A stretch of DNA of 64,000 bases from Linum tenue. Its lineage: Eukaryota; Streptophyta; Magnoliopsida; Malpighiales; Linaceae. The DNA is taken from contig CAMGYJ010000011.1 of NCBI GenBank assembly GCA_946122785.1, positions 14,570,001-14,634,000 of the forward strand. The letters are read 5' to 3'. The translations under genes were made by a program, and so were the position numbers. Position 1 is the stretch's first letter. Each line of letters opens with the position of its first letter. Positions 9,283-19,320 of the stretch are shown in pieces. The notes under the pieces are model-generated. The model made no database searches, was not told the DNA's origin, and saw only the letters and a list, made by a program, of their open reading frames with translations.

Positions 9283-10512
9283 ATGGAACACTACCTAGAG
9301 CAGTTGAGCATCACCCAGCGCCATGCACTGCGGACTATCCGCACCCGCACTATTCCCGAGCACCTGCACCTCGATTTTGCGGTGTTCGATGACCTTCACG
9401 CCCGGCCGCAGTTGGAGGCCGCTGTGCAGGCTTATGGTTGGCGGCGCCTACTCTGTCTCGCCGAGTCGACCTATCAGGAGCTCGTCTGGGAGTTCTATGC
9501 CTCCTTCCGCCATAACCAGAGGGGGAATGCCGACCATAGTAACGTCGTTCAGTTCACACTTGGCGGGGTCGAGCACTCCATCAGTTACTGGGAGTTCGCC
9601 AATGCACTTGGGGTGAACTCCCCCCACTCCAGCGACGGGGTCCTGCGCTTGGACATCACCGATCCCACAGATTTTCCATGCCAGGCTTACTTCCGGCAGA
9701 TCTTTCATCCCGACTACGTGGACGTGGAGTACGTCGCCAGCCAGACGAGAGGCTCTCTCCTCAGAGCTGAGTGGCGCATCCTCAACCACCTGCTCACCAG
9801 TTCCTACACCCCCAGCCGGGGCTCGGCCAACCGGGTCACCCTCCGGACACTGTTTTTCATGGAGGCGATGGGTCGCCCTAAGGACACCATCCAGCTGGGC
9901 TCGGTGGTCGCCCGGACATTCGCGAAGGCTGCTGCCAAACGGGAGCGCGCCCTTGTTTGTGGCCCGGTCATCACGGCCCTGGCCCGCTACTACGGGGTCG
10001 ACATCACTGGGATGACCCTGGTCCACGGGCCCACTCCACTCAGCGAGAACAGCCTCCGCTCTCAGCACGTGGTGGCCCACCAAGGGCGTCTTCGTTGGAT
10101 TGCGGGCTTTCCCCAGCCACCAGAGCCCGTCGCGGGAGACCAGCCAGAGTCCAGCGCTGCTGGATCACGCCGGGTTCCTCGCCGTGCTACTCCTCGTGAC
10201 CAGGCTCACGCGAGCCCCGCAGCTGCCCCCCGGTCTCCTGCTCCCAGGTCTCCTCCACCCGTGGTGGTGCCCATCTCTGATCAGTTGGCGGCCATCGCTC
10301 AGCAGAACGAGCGCATCCTGGCCGGCCAGGAGCGCCTTCACACCCGCCTGGATCGCGAGCGGGACCGCGGCCGTCGTCTACTGTCCGGCCAGCACTACAT
10401 CATGTCATACCTGGGCATGGACCCGAGCGCAGTTCACTATCCTTTCGTCCAGTCCCCGGGGTATGAGGACCAGTACCCACCACCTGCCGGCGATGGTGGC
10501 GATGACTTCTAG
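9283..10512 (+). CDS. Extra ORF between pol and 3' LTR (ATHILA ORF-like, env position)
   Basis: 409 codons from ATG 9283. I chose this start because it directly follows the candidate splice acceptor; the in-frame ATG at 9142 lies inside the presumed intron. Residues about 50-260 match in layout the Athila-2 ORF at 23345: ESTYQELVWEFYASF, then FTLGGVEHSISYWEFANALGV, DYVDVEYVASQTRGSLLRAEWRILNHLLT and AKAAAKRERALVCGPVITALARYYG. This resembles the plant retrotransposon ORF-1/putative plant transposon protein families whose role is unknown. An Ala/Pro/Arg-rich linker (about 285-330) leads to a likely coiled coil (QLAAIAQQNERILAGQERL, about 330-375). I see no signal peptide or membrane segment, so an envelope function is not supported. 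No stops interrupt it, unlike RT in the same element. Confidence 0.7.
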   Translation: MEHYLEQLSITQRHALRTIRTRTIPEHLHLDFAVFDDLHARPQLEAAVQAYGWRRLLCLAESTYQELVWEFYASFRHNQRGNADHSNVVQFTLGGVEHSISYWEFANALGVNSPHSSDGVLRLDITDPTDFPCQAYFRQIFHPDYVDVEYVASQTRGSLLRAEWRILNHLLTSSYTPSRGSANRVTLRTLFFMEAMGRPKDTIQLGSVVARTFAKAAAKRERALVCGPVITALARYYGVDITGMTLVHGPTPLSENSLRSQHVVAHQGRLRWIAGFPQPPEPVAGDQPESSAAGSRRVPRRATPRDQAHASPAAAPRSPAPRSPPPVVVPISDQLAAIAQQNERILAGQERLHTRLDRERDRGRRLLSGQHYIMSYLGMDPSAVHYPFVQSPGYEDQYPPPAGDGGDDF

Positions 10513-10840
10513 TGGAGAGAGTACCTGGTTCTGACCGTGATTCCTGTTCCAGACTGAGACTCCATGTTTTTGTTGTTTCTTTTGGATTTGTTTTGTTATA
10601 TTATTTTGGATTGTAGACTTGGAACTTCGGTTCTATCACCCAGTGTGTCTCTTGTGTGACTTTAGCTTTGTGCCTCGGACTGGGTCCCCTTCCCGTCCTC
10701 TGCTATTGTCTGGTCTGCCTCTCGATCTCCGTTCCTGATTTCACGGTAACATCGTTCCCCTTCCCTCTGCTCCATTGAGGACATTGTCGCATTTAAGTGT
10801 GGGGGGGTTCTTTGTATTAATTGGAACGAGTGTATGGGTG

Positions 10841-10888
10841 CTTGGAGCCTAGTCCACTGTCCAAATCTTGAGATTTGAGGGCTCCAAG
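10841..10888 (+). other. 48-nt bulged hairpin, copy 3
   Basis: Outer stem CTTGGAGCC (10841-10849) pairs perfectly with GGCTCCAAG (10880-10888), and one further G-C pair at 10840/10889 extends it. The bulge is TAGTCCACTGTC. Inner stem CAAATC pairs with GATTTG around TTGA, followed by AG. It lies downstream of the extra ORF, in the likely 3' untranslated region. Confidence 0.8.
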
Positions 10889-11482
10889 CACTGCTGTTTG
10901 CTTGATTTTTGATCGTATTGGCATTGTGGATGTGATTAGAGAATTGAATGGCTTTTGACTCAATGCATGAAAACTTGAGTGTGACTAAGATAGCCTATTA
11001 CGATGACTGAGATGTGTAGGAGAGTTGTGTAGGGGTTCAGTTTTCGAATGTTTGCTTACCAACTGCGACTTGCATTTGATCACTTGCTTTTGACAGTCAT
11101 TTATGCATCTAGTTCAGGGAATCAGAATGTGAGATAGAGCATATAGGTAGCCATGTGAGATTTGAGCCTGCTCGTTTCTTTCTTGTGCGATAGATCCCTC
11201 TTCCATGAAATGTAGCATTCACGTTGTCACTAGCTAAGATGATCGAGGCATAGGATTAGCCCACGACCAAACTGACTGTCCTGATGTGTCATATCCCCTA
11301 GTCAGCCCTTTTGAGCCGTGTGTTATCCTTTCTTTCGGTCTGAAATGAAAAAAATCACCCTTTGCATCTTTTAGAAGGTTCCACAGAGTGGTTTTTGCAT
11401 GCTTTCTGCTGTTCTGCTAAATGTAATGTGAGGGTTGGAGGTAGTGCTTAAAAGTTGGGCGAGTGCTTGAAAAATGTGCAGA

Positions 11483-11564
11483 GGTGGTGGTTCTCTTAAG
11501 GAATGAATAAAGAAAAAAATAAAGAAAAACGAAGAAAAAATGAAAGCAAAAGAGAGCCACCACC
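11483..11564 (+). other. Hairpin with a purine-rich loop, Athila-1
   Basis: GGTGGTGGTTCTCT (11483-11496) pairs with AGAGAGCCACCACC (11551-11564) through 14 pairs, one of them G-T(U). The 54-nt loop is almost pure A and G with a few T (runs such as AAAGAAAAACGAAGAAAAAA). Athila-2 has the same design at 25696-25771 with unrelated stem sequence. Confidence 0.7.
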
Positions 11565-12327
11565 AAAATTCTGAATAGTGCCCATTAAGTAGTGTTTTCG
11601 AGCAGTCTGGCTTGGAAATGCTAACATTCATATGACCTCCCTCGCTCTTGTGCCTTGAAGAATTTGATTAATGCAGAATAGCAGAACGAAAGTTACTGGT
11701 TTGCTTGATTGTGTTTTTGTTGGGTCTGGAAATGTGGAACCTTGTGCTATAACTGCCACCACCTAAAAGGCCTTTTCCCCATGTCCAAGACCCTAGCCAG
11801 TCATTTGAACCTGTGTCTAAGACCTCCGGATTAGTTAGTGGTGACACCCCCTTATGTGAACTCTAGCATTTAGAGGCTGCATTCATGGTGAAGAGACGTT
11901 AGGGATTGAGAGAATAAGCATGCGCAATTTTCGCATCAAATTGTCCTGACCCCACTGGTCGAGAGTGAGTGATTCATTTTCTCATATTCTCTATACTCTT
12001 TACCCTGGTGAGGACCTAGATTGCTCGGTTTTAATTCTGATATCTTGAGCTTTGTGCATGAAGTGACTGTTTTGAACAAGTGATTGAGTCAAGTCTATGT
12101 TGGTTGTTGAACAGGAGAGAACTCTTCCTTTGCTCGATTTTACTGCATTCGAATGTCATCTGTGGTGGTTGTCTAGGTTGTCATTTAGGTTGTCCGTGTG
12201 TTGATGATCGAAAGCCAGTATGATCCACGTGTTTTGTGCCGATATGATTTGCCCTAAAGCCTGCTTGATTGAAATGGCTCAAGCTTACCTGGTGTCTGAC
12301 TTGGTTTGCTTAGGGACAAGCAAACGG

Positions 12328-12344
12328 TTAAGTGTGGGGGAGTT
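12328..12344 (+). other. Polypurine tract for plus-strand priming
   Basis: TTAAGTGTGGGGGAGTT abuts the 3' LTR start at 12345. The same tract abuts the Athila-2 3' LTR (26061-26077). Confidence 0.85.
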
Positions 12345-13702
12345 TGATAACGATGTAATTGCATGATTTTATACCCCTATTTCTTTTCCATTTGCGGAGC
12401 ATGGTTGTGTGTTTTGGCCTATTTTACGCCGGGTTGTGCTACTTTGTCCTATTTCAGGTCCCAGGCGTCAAAAGGAAGGCCAAGCGCGAGTTTCGGATCG
12501 TTTGGAGGTCGTTTGGACAAGCCAGGACCAAAACACGGGCAGGAGGCCCTCAGAACACGGCCGTGTTCCTGACCGTGCTTTTATGGCCGAGACTTCCCAA
12601 GGGTGGTTTGAACCACCTAAAAAACACGGGCAGGCCAGAGAGAGAACACGGCCGTGTTTTGCAAAGAACACGCCCGTTTTTCATGATGCCCGTGGCCGTG
12701 CTTTTAGCCAAATCCAAAACACGGGCGGGCTGAGGCAAAGCACGGCCGTGCCCTCGACCGTGCTTTGGCCAATGATGCCCTTTTAGGCAGATTTCAGCCA
12801 AATTGAGAGGGGATTCGAGTTTTAGAGAGACAGAGCGATTCCTAGAGAGAGAAAGCGACGAACAAGAGTCTCCAAGTGCCCTAGATCGATCTTCAACACC
12901 ATTGGAGCTTGGTTTGAGCTTGGAGAAGTGCCGATTCAACGTCCAGGAGCAGAAATCCATCTTCACAGTATGATTTCCGCGTCTGATTCTGCTTTTGCTT
13001 CTTTCTCCATGGATTAGTTCTCCCATTCATCTGGGTGTGGGAAACCCTAGTTCTGTATGTTGGGATTGATTGTATGAACCCAAGTACTGTTTCTATGAAT
13101 TGATTATATTCGATTGAGGTTTGAATGATTGCATGGCATGAATCCTGATCAAATTCCTGTTGTTTCTGCTTTAACCTAGAATGAGAATATCTGCCTAGGT
13201 TAATAGAGTATCCTTGATTGAAGGTAGTGAATTGGTGACTTTAGTCGAGGAGCCAATTCACTATTCTGTACCGAATTCACTTCGGTAGTGGAGGTTTTGT
13301 TCATAGGGCCTCAATCTGTTTACTCTGGTGGAGGTTAGTCGCCCGCTAGAGACTCAGATTGAGAGGGTCTGAAGACCTTTAGTCGAGACTTCAGACTGTT
13401 TGAGAACCTTCCGCAGTATAACTATCATAGAAATTGAACTTGGTAATTACAATCCGGCTTAACTGCAGACTAGGGGGAACCATATCCGGGTGACCTCTCT
13501 TAACCTGAAAACAACCGTTTAGTTGCTTTGCTTGCTTGTTATTTTAGACCTTCACTAAAGTTTCATTGCTAGATAATACGAATTCACTGAGTAGTCATCG
13601 CATCTAGGACCCGGGTTGACCTTAAAACCCAAACCCGCTATACTACGCTTTAGGAAGTGGTTACACTTGGCCATTTTCTAGAGTGACAGTAGGAGTGAGT
13701 CA
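12345..13702 (+). repeat. Athila-1 3' LTR
   Basis: 1358 bp, TGATAACG to GAGTGAGTCA, followed by the target duplication ACGTC (13703-13707). About 16 single-base differences and one 1-bp deletion separate it from the 5' LTR by eye. It keeps the same palindrome cluster at about 12531-12768. Confidence 0.95.
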
Positions 13703-16451
13703 ACGTCACGTTCTTCTTGATGATGGATGTCAATGGTGCGGCAATGGTGCTGAAGTTGGGCACAAATCGACGATAAAATCCAGCAAGCCCATGAAAGCTC
13801 CGCACCTCATTCACGTTGGTTGGAATAGGCCAATCGCGAATTGCTTTCACCTTCTCTTCATCCACCTTGACTCCATCTGCACTCACCACAAAACCAAGAA
13901 AAATAACACTAGAATTGCAAAACAAGCACTTCTTGAGGTTAGCATACAATTTCTCCTTTCTCAACATCGCCATCACCTCTCTCAAGTGATTGAGATGATC
14001 CTCCATGCACTTTGAGTAGATCAGAATGTGGTCGAAGTATACGACCACGAACTTGCCAATGAATGGCCTCAAAACATGGTTCATCAGCCTCATGAAAGTG
14101 CTAGGAGCATTGGTTAAACCAAAGGGCATCACCATCCATTCGTATAGACCCTTCTTGGTCTTAAACGCAGTCTTCCACTCGTCTCCCTCCTTCATACGAA
14201 TTTGGTGGTAACCTGATCTCAAATCAATCTTGGAAAACACCGTAGAGCCATGTAATTCATCAAGCATATCATCTAATCGTGGAATTGGATGACGATACTT
14301 AATTGTAATTTGATTGATGGCTCGGCAGTCTACACACATCCGCCAGGTGTGGTCCTTCTTTGGCACGAGAATCACCGGAACTGCACACGGGCTCAAACTT
14401 TCTCGAACATGCCCCTTCTCCATGAGCTCGTCAATCTGCCTTTGCAGCTCTTTGGTCTCTTCCGGGTTAGCTCGATATGCTGCCTTGTTTGGAATTTGAG
14501 CTCCCGGCACGAAATCAATTTGGTGCTCAATTCCGCGAATAGGAGGCAGCCCCTTCGGTGCTTCCTCTGGAAACACATCCTCGAACTCATCCAACACCAC
14601 TCTTGCTTCGGCTGGAACTTCTTGGACTAGCTCTTGATTGAGCAGCATGTCCCTGTACATGAGCACAATCAAAGGTTCTCGTGCACAGGCAGCTTGCTTC
14701 AAATCTCCATTGCGTGCTAGCATCACTGCCTTCGAATCCACAATTCCAGCTCCCTCTTCTCCTTTCTTGGCCGAGGAATTACTTGCCTTTTCTTGCTCTC
14801 GACGTTGCTGCATTTGGAGTTGATCTCGATATACTTCACTTGGAGACAGAGGCTTCAACACGAACTTCTTTCCTCCATGTTGCAACTTGTACTTATTTGT
14901 CACTCCATCATGCTACGCTTGTCGATCAAATTGCCATGGCCTGCCAAAAAGCACATGTGCAGCTTGCATAGGCACTATATCACACAAAATCTCATCTTTG
15001 TAATCTCCAATCTCGAACTTCATTAGTGCCTGCTTTGTGACCTTGATGGATCCGTGATCGTTAAGCCATTGCAGCGTGTATGGCTTTGGATGCTTCAACG
15101 TAGGCAGCCCTAGCCTCTTCACCGCACACGCACTCACAACGTTCATGCAACTTCCTCCATCGATCACTAGAGACAGCAACTTCCCATCAACTACACATCT
15201 CGTATGGAAGATATTTTCTCTCTGTTCACTCTCCTCCTTAGGCTGCACAGACAATACTCTCCGTGCTACAAACAAGCTGCCTGGAGGTGGTTCCATTTCC
15301 ATAGACTCATCGACATCAGAATCGGTGGTCTCTTCCTCTTCCTCCGATACATACTCACCATTATCAAGCAAGATCAGGGTCTTCTTATTGGCACACTGGC
15401 TCGCAATGTGTCCTCTTCCATGGCATTTGAAACAACGAATTTCCCCCGACGATCCACCTTGCTTCATAATTGGATTTGCACCATCAGCCCTTGCCGCGGG
15501 TCTAGGAGCTTCTTTCATGGGCAGTTGCGGCTTAGAGTTGGTTGCAACTCCTTCGCTCGAACGTGTGGAATTCATGGAGGGTTGAAACCTCCTATTTCGA
15601 AGCTGTCGTTCCACTTTACTTGCCATATCCACCAAATCTTCAAGTTCAAGGAACGGTTGTATCTCCACCACGTTCTTGATCTCTCGATTGAGACCATACA
15701 GAAAACGAGCTATGGTAGCCTCGCGGTCCTCTCTCACATCAGCACGTATCATCAACACTTCCAACTCCTTGTGATAATCTTCAACACTTTTAGTTCCTTG
15801 CCGGAGAAGCTGGAGGTTTTGATACATATCTCACAAATGGGAACTCGGTACAAACCGATCCCTCATAATTCCTTTCATCTCGTCCCATGTCTCAATAGGA
15901 CGCTGCCTGTTTCTCCTTCGTTTCGTTCCCAACTGATCCCACCAAACAAGTGCATAATCCGAGAACTCTAGGGCAGCCAATGTCACTTTCTTCTTCTCGG
16001 AGTAGTTATGACAATCAAACACTAGTTCCATCTTTCGCTCCCAATCCAAATAAGCATCAGGGTTCGTGGTACCGCGAAAAGGTGGAATCGTGACCTTGAG
16101 GTTTCGCAAATCATCATCCCCCTCAAAGCCCTCTTCTTCCTCGTCATTAAACTCCTCTTCATGATGTTGCTGCCGCCCTCTCCTTTCAGCTTGAGGCATT
16201 CCAAGGCGTCTATGCTGGCGCATATGATGCTGTACTTCGTGAACCAAGGGTGGAGGAGCTCGGTTTTCCCTTCCCCTTTCTTCTTGTCGAGGTCTAGGGT
16301 TAGGGTTTGCATCGACCACAACCGGCTGCTGGAGCCTTGTCTCGACAGCCTCCATCCTCGTGGCTTGATCGGCAAGCCTTGCGGTTTGCTCTTCTTGAGC
16401 ACGAGCAATGTTCTCCAATTGATTTCTGATCGCTTCGATTGCTGCTTCCAT
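13703..16451 (-). pseudogene. Chromo-A gag, protease and RT
   Basis: Reading leftward from ATG 16451 (MEAAIEAIRNQLENI): an N-terminal coiled region, the gag domain (FRGTTNPDAYLDWERKMELVF, ALVWWDQL), and a CCHC knuckle (CFKCHGRGHIASQC). The protease follows (VIDGGSCMNVVSA), then RT ([46 protein letters not shown]). Two in-frame stops break it: a TGA at 15831-15833, where Arg is expected from the codon, and a TAG at 14913-14915. The RT box reads YFDHILIYS; the second catalytic Asp of YFDD is His, which should abolish polymerase activity. The frame is constant on both sides of each stop, so decay is by point mutation. Confidence 0.88.
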
Positions 16452-16672
16452 GTTTGCGATGCAAGAAAACTCCAAGAACACAAGAACTCGCACAACCTGC
16501 TTCTTCCCTCGTAAGAAACACCAAGAACAAACAATCTCCTGTCTTGCGGCTCAAGAACACGCCAAGACCTTCAAGAACTCGCACAAAACCACCAAGAACA
16601 CAAACAAGAATGCACAAGATCTTCAAAAAAAAAAAAGAAACTTCAAGAACACGCCACTGATTTGAACCTTTA

Positions 16673-16684
16673 GCTCTGATACCA
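16673..16684 (-). other. Primer-binding site of Chromo-A (tRNA-iMet)
   Basis: The minus strand reads TGGTATCAGAGC, complementary to initiator tRNA-Met, two bases inside the LTR edge. It proves the minus orientation. Confidence 0.9.
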
Positions 16685-16686
16685 CT

Positions 16687-17317
16687 TGATATAATCAAAG
16701 TTGCGCAGGGTCAAGCTTCTCGAACCAAACAGAACCGGATAGGATGGAAATCGATATATGAATCGATCGGACAGATTCAACTCGGAATAAAGGGCAATCG
16801 ATATGGGTAGCTCGCCACAACCAGGGTGATTACCTAGCTGATAAGATTCGCTCTAGCACTCTGGAGATTCTCGACAGAGTAATTAGGGCAAATTCCGTGT
16901 AGGAACTCGCCTTTAGCCTCTGAAATTCAATAACAATCGTCTCTCCGTAAAACCAACGTGTTCAGCTCTTTAAATAGGCAAAATACAACCCAAATCCGAC
17001 TCCAACATGGAAAAACAATCATAAACCGACTTTAAAACAAGGAAACTCGGAAACAGCCCAGCAAACCCGTTAAGCCCAACCCGTTAAGCCTGGACCCGTT
17101 AAGTAAACCCGTTAAGCAAACCCGTTAAGGCTGCTTCTTGTAATCTGCCTTCTCTTCAGCACTTCCTCCTTCTTCCTCCACTCGAATCATCATATATGGC
17201 TTCCCTCGAGATAGCTCCACATCCATGGCTCCAAAGTAGCTATCCAAATAAGTCGCAAGCTTCTCCTTCAACGTCCTTGCCTTAGCACGTGTGACTGGCC
17301 CATTGATGTCCTCATCA
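16687..17317 (-). repeat. Chromo-A 5' LTR
   Basis: 631 bp, on the minus strand beginning TGATGAGGACATCAATGG and ending TATATCA. The first approximately 170 bp, read on the minus strand, encode DEDINGPVTRA and on to VEEEGGSAEEKADYKKQP before a stop. This is the C-terminus of pol, which in this type of element extends into the 3' LTR. A TATA-like TATTTAAA lies on the minus strand at 16976-16969. The boundary at 17317 is where homology to Athila-1 gag resumes (TGGGGAACTTCTA at 17319). Confidence 0.82.
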
Positions 17318-17318
17318 G

Positions 17319-18592
17319 TGGGGAACTTCTACAATGCCCTCTCTCCAGACAGCCAGAGGGTGATTGAGTCTCTATGCCCGGGAGGGGATATTCTTACTAA
17401 GACTCCACCCGAACTGAACCAGATGATCAGTACAATGGCTGCTAGAGATCATTCATGGGGGCAGAGCAGCAGAGGCAGAAATTCCCGGGACCGTGGTGTG
17501 CACGCCATGGAGGCCAGGTACGGGCTCGAGCAGCAGGTGGCCGAGTTAGTGCAGACATTGAAGCAGCTCAACAGTCTTATTCCGGACCGAGGTTTGGCTA
17601 CGCCTCTAGTAGCTCAATGTCAGTGGTGTGAGAGCCCGAATCATCTGGTGGAAGACTGTCAGGCTATGCGGGAGTCTTCTACTCCCCCAAAACAGGTGGA
17701 CTTCATCGCCAATGCTCGGCGCCTTGACCCATACAGCAACACATACAACGAGGGGTGGCGCCAGCGTCCCAACTTCGCTTGGGGTAACAACACCACTAAA
17801 CCACCTGGTTTCCCAGCACCAGCAGGTGGTTTTCAGCAGAGGCAGCCCTTCCAGGCTATGCAGGGGCCACCACCACAGCAGCAGCCCTACCAGCCTAGGC
17901 AGGGGCAGCCATTCCAGCAGCCCCAGCGTCAGTATGCCCAGCCTCTAGCAGCTGCAGCTCCAGATACTCAGATGATGGAGCTGAAAAATATTTTGCAGGC
18001 ATTCATGACCACCAGCCAGGTGAATTTCACGAGGATGGATCAGAACATAGCCTCAATAGAGGCATGCCAGAGAAACCAATGTGCCATTTTGAAAGATCTA
18101 CAGAATCGGATTGGGGGCATAGCTCGCCAAAACACTACCAGGGCACCGGGTACTCTGCCTGCCACCACTATTCCGAACCCTCGTGAGCCTCACCAGCAGC
18201 TGGATGCCATCACTACCAGGAGTGGCAAGAACATATCTGCTGCTCCTGCCCAGCCCAGGCAAGACAAGCCACAACCTGCTTCAACACTTCCAGCTGATAA
18301 TGCAGAAGTGGGGGGCAACAAAGAAGCACCTGCTCCCAAGCCACAGCCAGTGGTTAAGGAGCATGTACCCCAGCTTCCTTTCCCCACTCGCCTACATAAG
18401 GACAAGCTGGAGACTGAGTTTGCCAAGTTCATGGCAATGTTGAAGCAGGTCAACATCAGCATGCCGTTCGTGGAGGCACTGTCGAAGATGCCCAAGTATG
18501 CCAAGTTCATGAAGGATCTCCTCACCAACAAGAAGAAACTTGGGGATCTTTCGACAGTGATGCTGAGCGAGGAGTGTTCTGCTATCCTGTAG
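17319..18592 (+). pseudogene. Athila-2 gag, C-terminal two-thirds
   Basis: Open from the Chromo-A junction to a TAG at 18590-18592, where Athila-1 has CAG. It starts inside the gag domain (GNFYNALSPDSQRVIESL), followed by the CCHC knuckle (CQWCESPNHLVEDC). A Gln/Pro-rich stretch comes next (QQRQPFQAM ... PYQPRQGQPFQQ), then a segment with LDAITTRSGK and LPFPTRLHKDKLETEFAKF and the protease-side LTNKKKLGDLSTVMLSEE. About 690 bp of this is absent from Athila-1, so this copy shows the undeleted form. Confidence 0.85.
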
Positions 18593-19320
18593 AACAAGCT
18601 GCCCGAGAAGCGTAAAGACCCACGGAGTTTCACTATCCCTCTTGTTATTGGCGGCATGCATGTAGGAAAGTCCTTGGCGGACCTAGGCGCTAGCATAAAT
18701 GTCATGCCCTACAAATTGTTTAAAAAGCTAGACCTAGGTGAACCTAGAGCTACTAGGATGAGCATTTAGTTAGCTGATCGTTCCATCGTGCATCCTAGGG
18801 ATATCATTGAGGATCTGCTTGTTAATGTAGGTGCATTCACATATCCTGTTGATTTTTTATTCTGGATATAAATGAGGATGTGGATGTACCTTTGATTTTG
18901 GGTAGACCATTTCTCGCCACCGCCAAGGCGCTTATTGATGTGCATAGTGTTAAATTAATCCTGCGTGCTGGTGATGAACAAGCTACTTTTTCTGTGTCTG
19001 AGAATGGGAAACATTCTAATTTGCATGATGACATAGATTACTGTGATGTGCTTACGGATTTTGAGACCGCACTCGCTATAACGAGTGCGGGTACTGACGA
19101 TGCTCTTGAGCGTTGTATTTTGCTAGGTGAGCAGGCATCACAGGAGCCGTAGCTGGCGGAGCAGTTGGACGCGCTGGAGAGTGGCCCATTCTTGGAGGGC
19201 GAATGGCTGTTCAAACCGATCTCATCCTCAACCCGCATCACTACCTCCTTGGAGGAACCACCAGAGCTGGAGCTTAAGCCCCTCCCTCCTTATTTGTAGT
19301 ATGCATTTCTCCGGGAGGGG
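18593..19320 (+). pseudogene. Athila-2 protease region, decayed
   Basis: Continues the gag frame: SLADLGASINVMPYKLFKKLDLGEP, then a TAG near 18768 (CAG in Athila-1). A single-base loss near 18857 disrupts VDFVILDINED. LGRPFLATAKALIDVHS follows in a shifted frame to 19152. More stops occur near 19150 (GAG CCG TAG) and 19298. Confidence 0.8.

Larger units (their letters stand above)
10513..12344 (+). other. Athila-1 3' region between extra ORF and LTR
   Basis: 1.83 kb without a supportable gene. It holds a polypurine-like TTAAGTGTGGGGGGG (10793-10807) preceded by TTGAGGACATTGTCGC, the third 48-nt hairpin (10841-10888), a purine-loop hairpin (11483-11564) and the functional polypurine tract (12328-12344). 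The Athila-2 counterpart (24786-26077) keeps the same order of hairpin, purine-loop hairpin and tract, although primary sequence is mostly diverged. Confidence 0.7.
1622..13702 (+). mobile_element. Athila-1: full-length Athila-like Ty3/gypsy retrotransposon
   Basis: 12.1-kb element with LTRs at 1622-2980 and 12345-13702, a tRNA-Asp primer site, gag, protease-RT-RNase H-integrase, an extra ORF downstream of pol, and a polypurine tract. The pol motifs (GLCNAPATF, LGRPFLATA) and tRNA-Asp priming place it near the Athila branch. The LTRs differ at about 16 positions over roughly 1358 bp by eye (about 1.2%), so the insertion is fairly young. The body is nevertheless defective. About 0.69 kb is missing between gag and protease, the RT catalytic box is deleted, and RT has stops and a frameshift. 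Movement must have relied on proteins supplied in trans, unless the lesions came after insertion. Confidence 0.93.
1..17317 (-). mobile_element. Chromo-A: Ty3/gypsy chromovirus (CRM-like), split by Athila-1
   Basis: Minus-strand LTR retrotransposon. Reading from the right it has a 5' LTR (16687-17317), a tRNA-iMet primer site (16673-16684), and gag-protease-RT (16451 down to 13703). The gag-pol frame resumes at 1616 after the inserted Athila-1 and runs off the left edge inside the integrase C-terminal region. RT and zinc-knuckle motifs are of chromovirus type. A pol C-terminal peptide encoded inside the LTR fits CRM-like elements, although the clade is inferred rather than tested. The 3' LTR should lie left of position 1. 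The element itself sits inside Athila-2 gag. Two in-frame stops and an altered RT active site show that it is dead. Confidence 0.85.

Noticed and set aside
9283..10512. Retroviral-type envelope protein
   Set aside because: Position fits, but there is no signal peptide, membrane helix or fusion-like segment.
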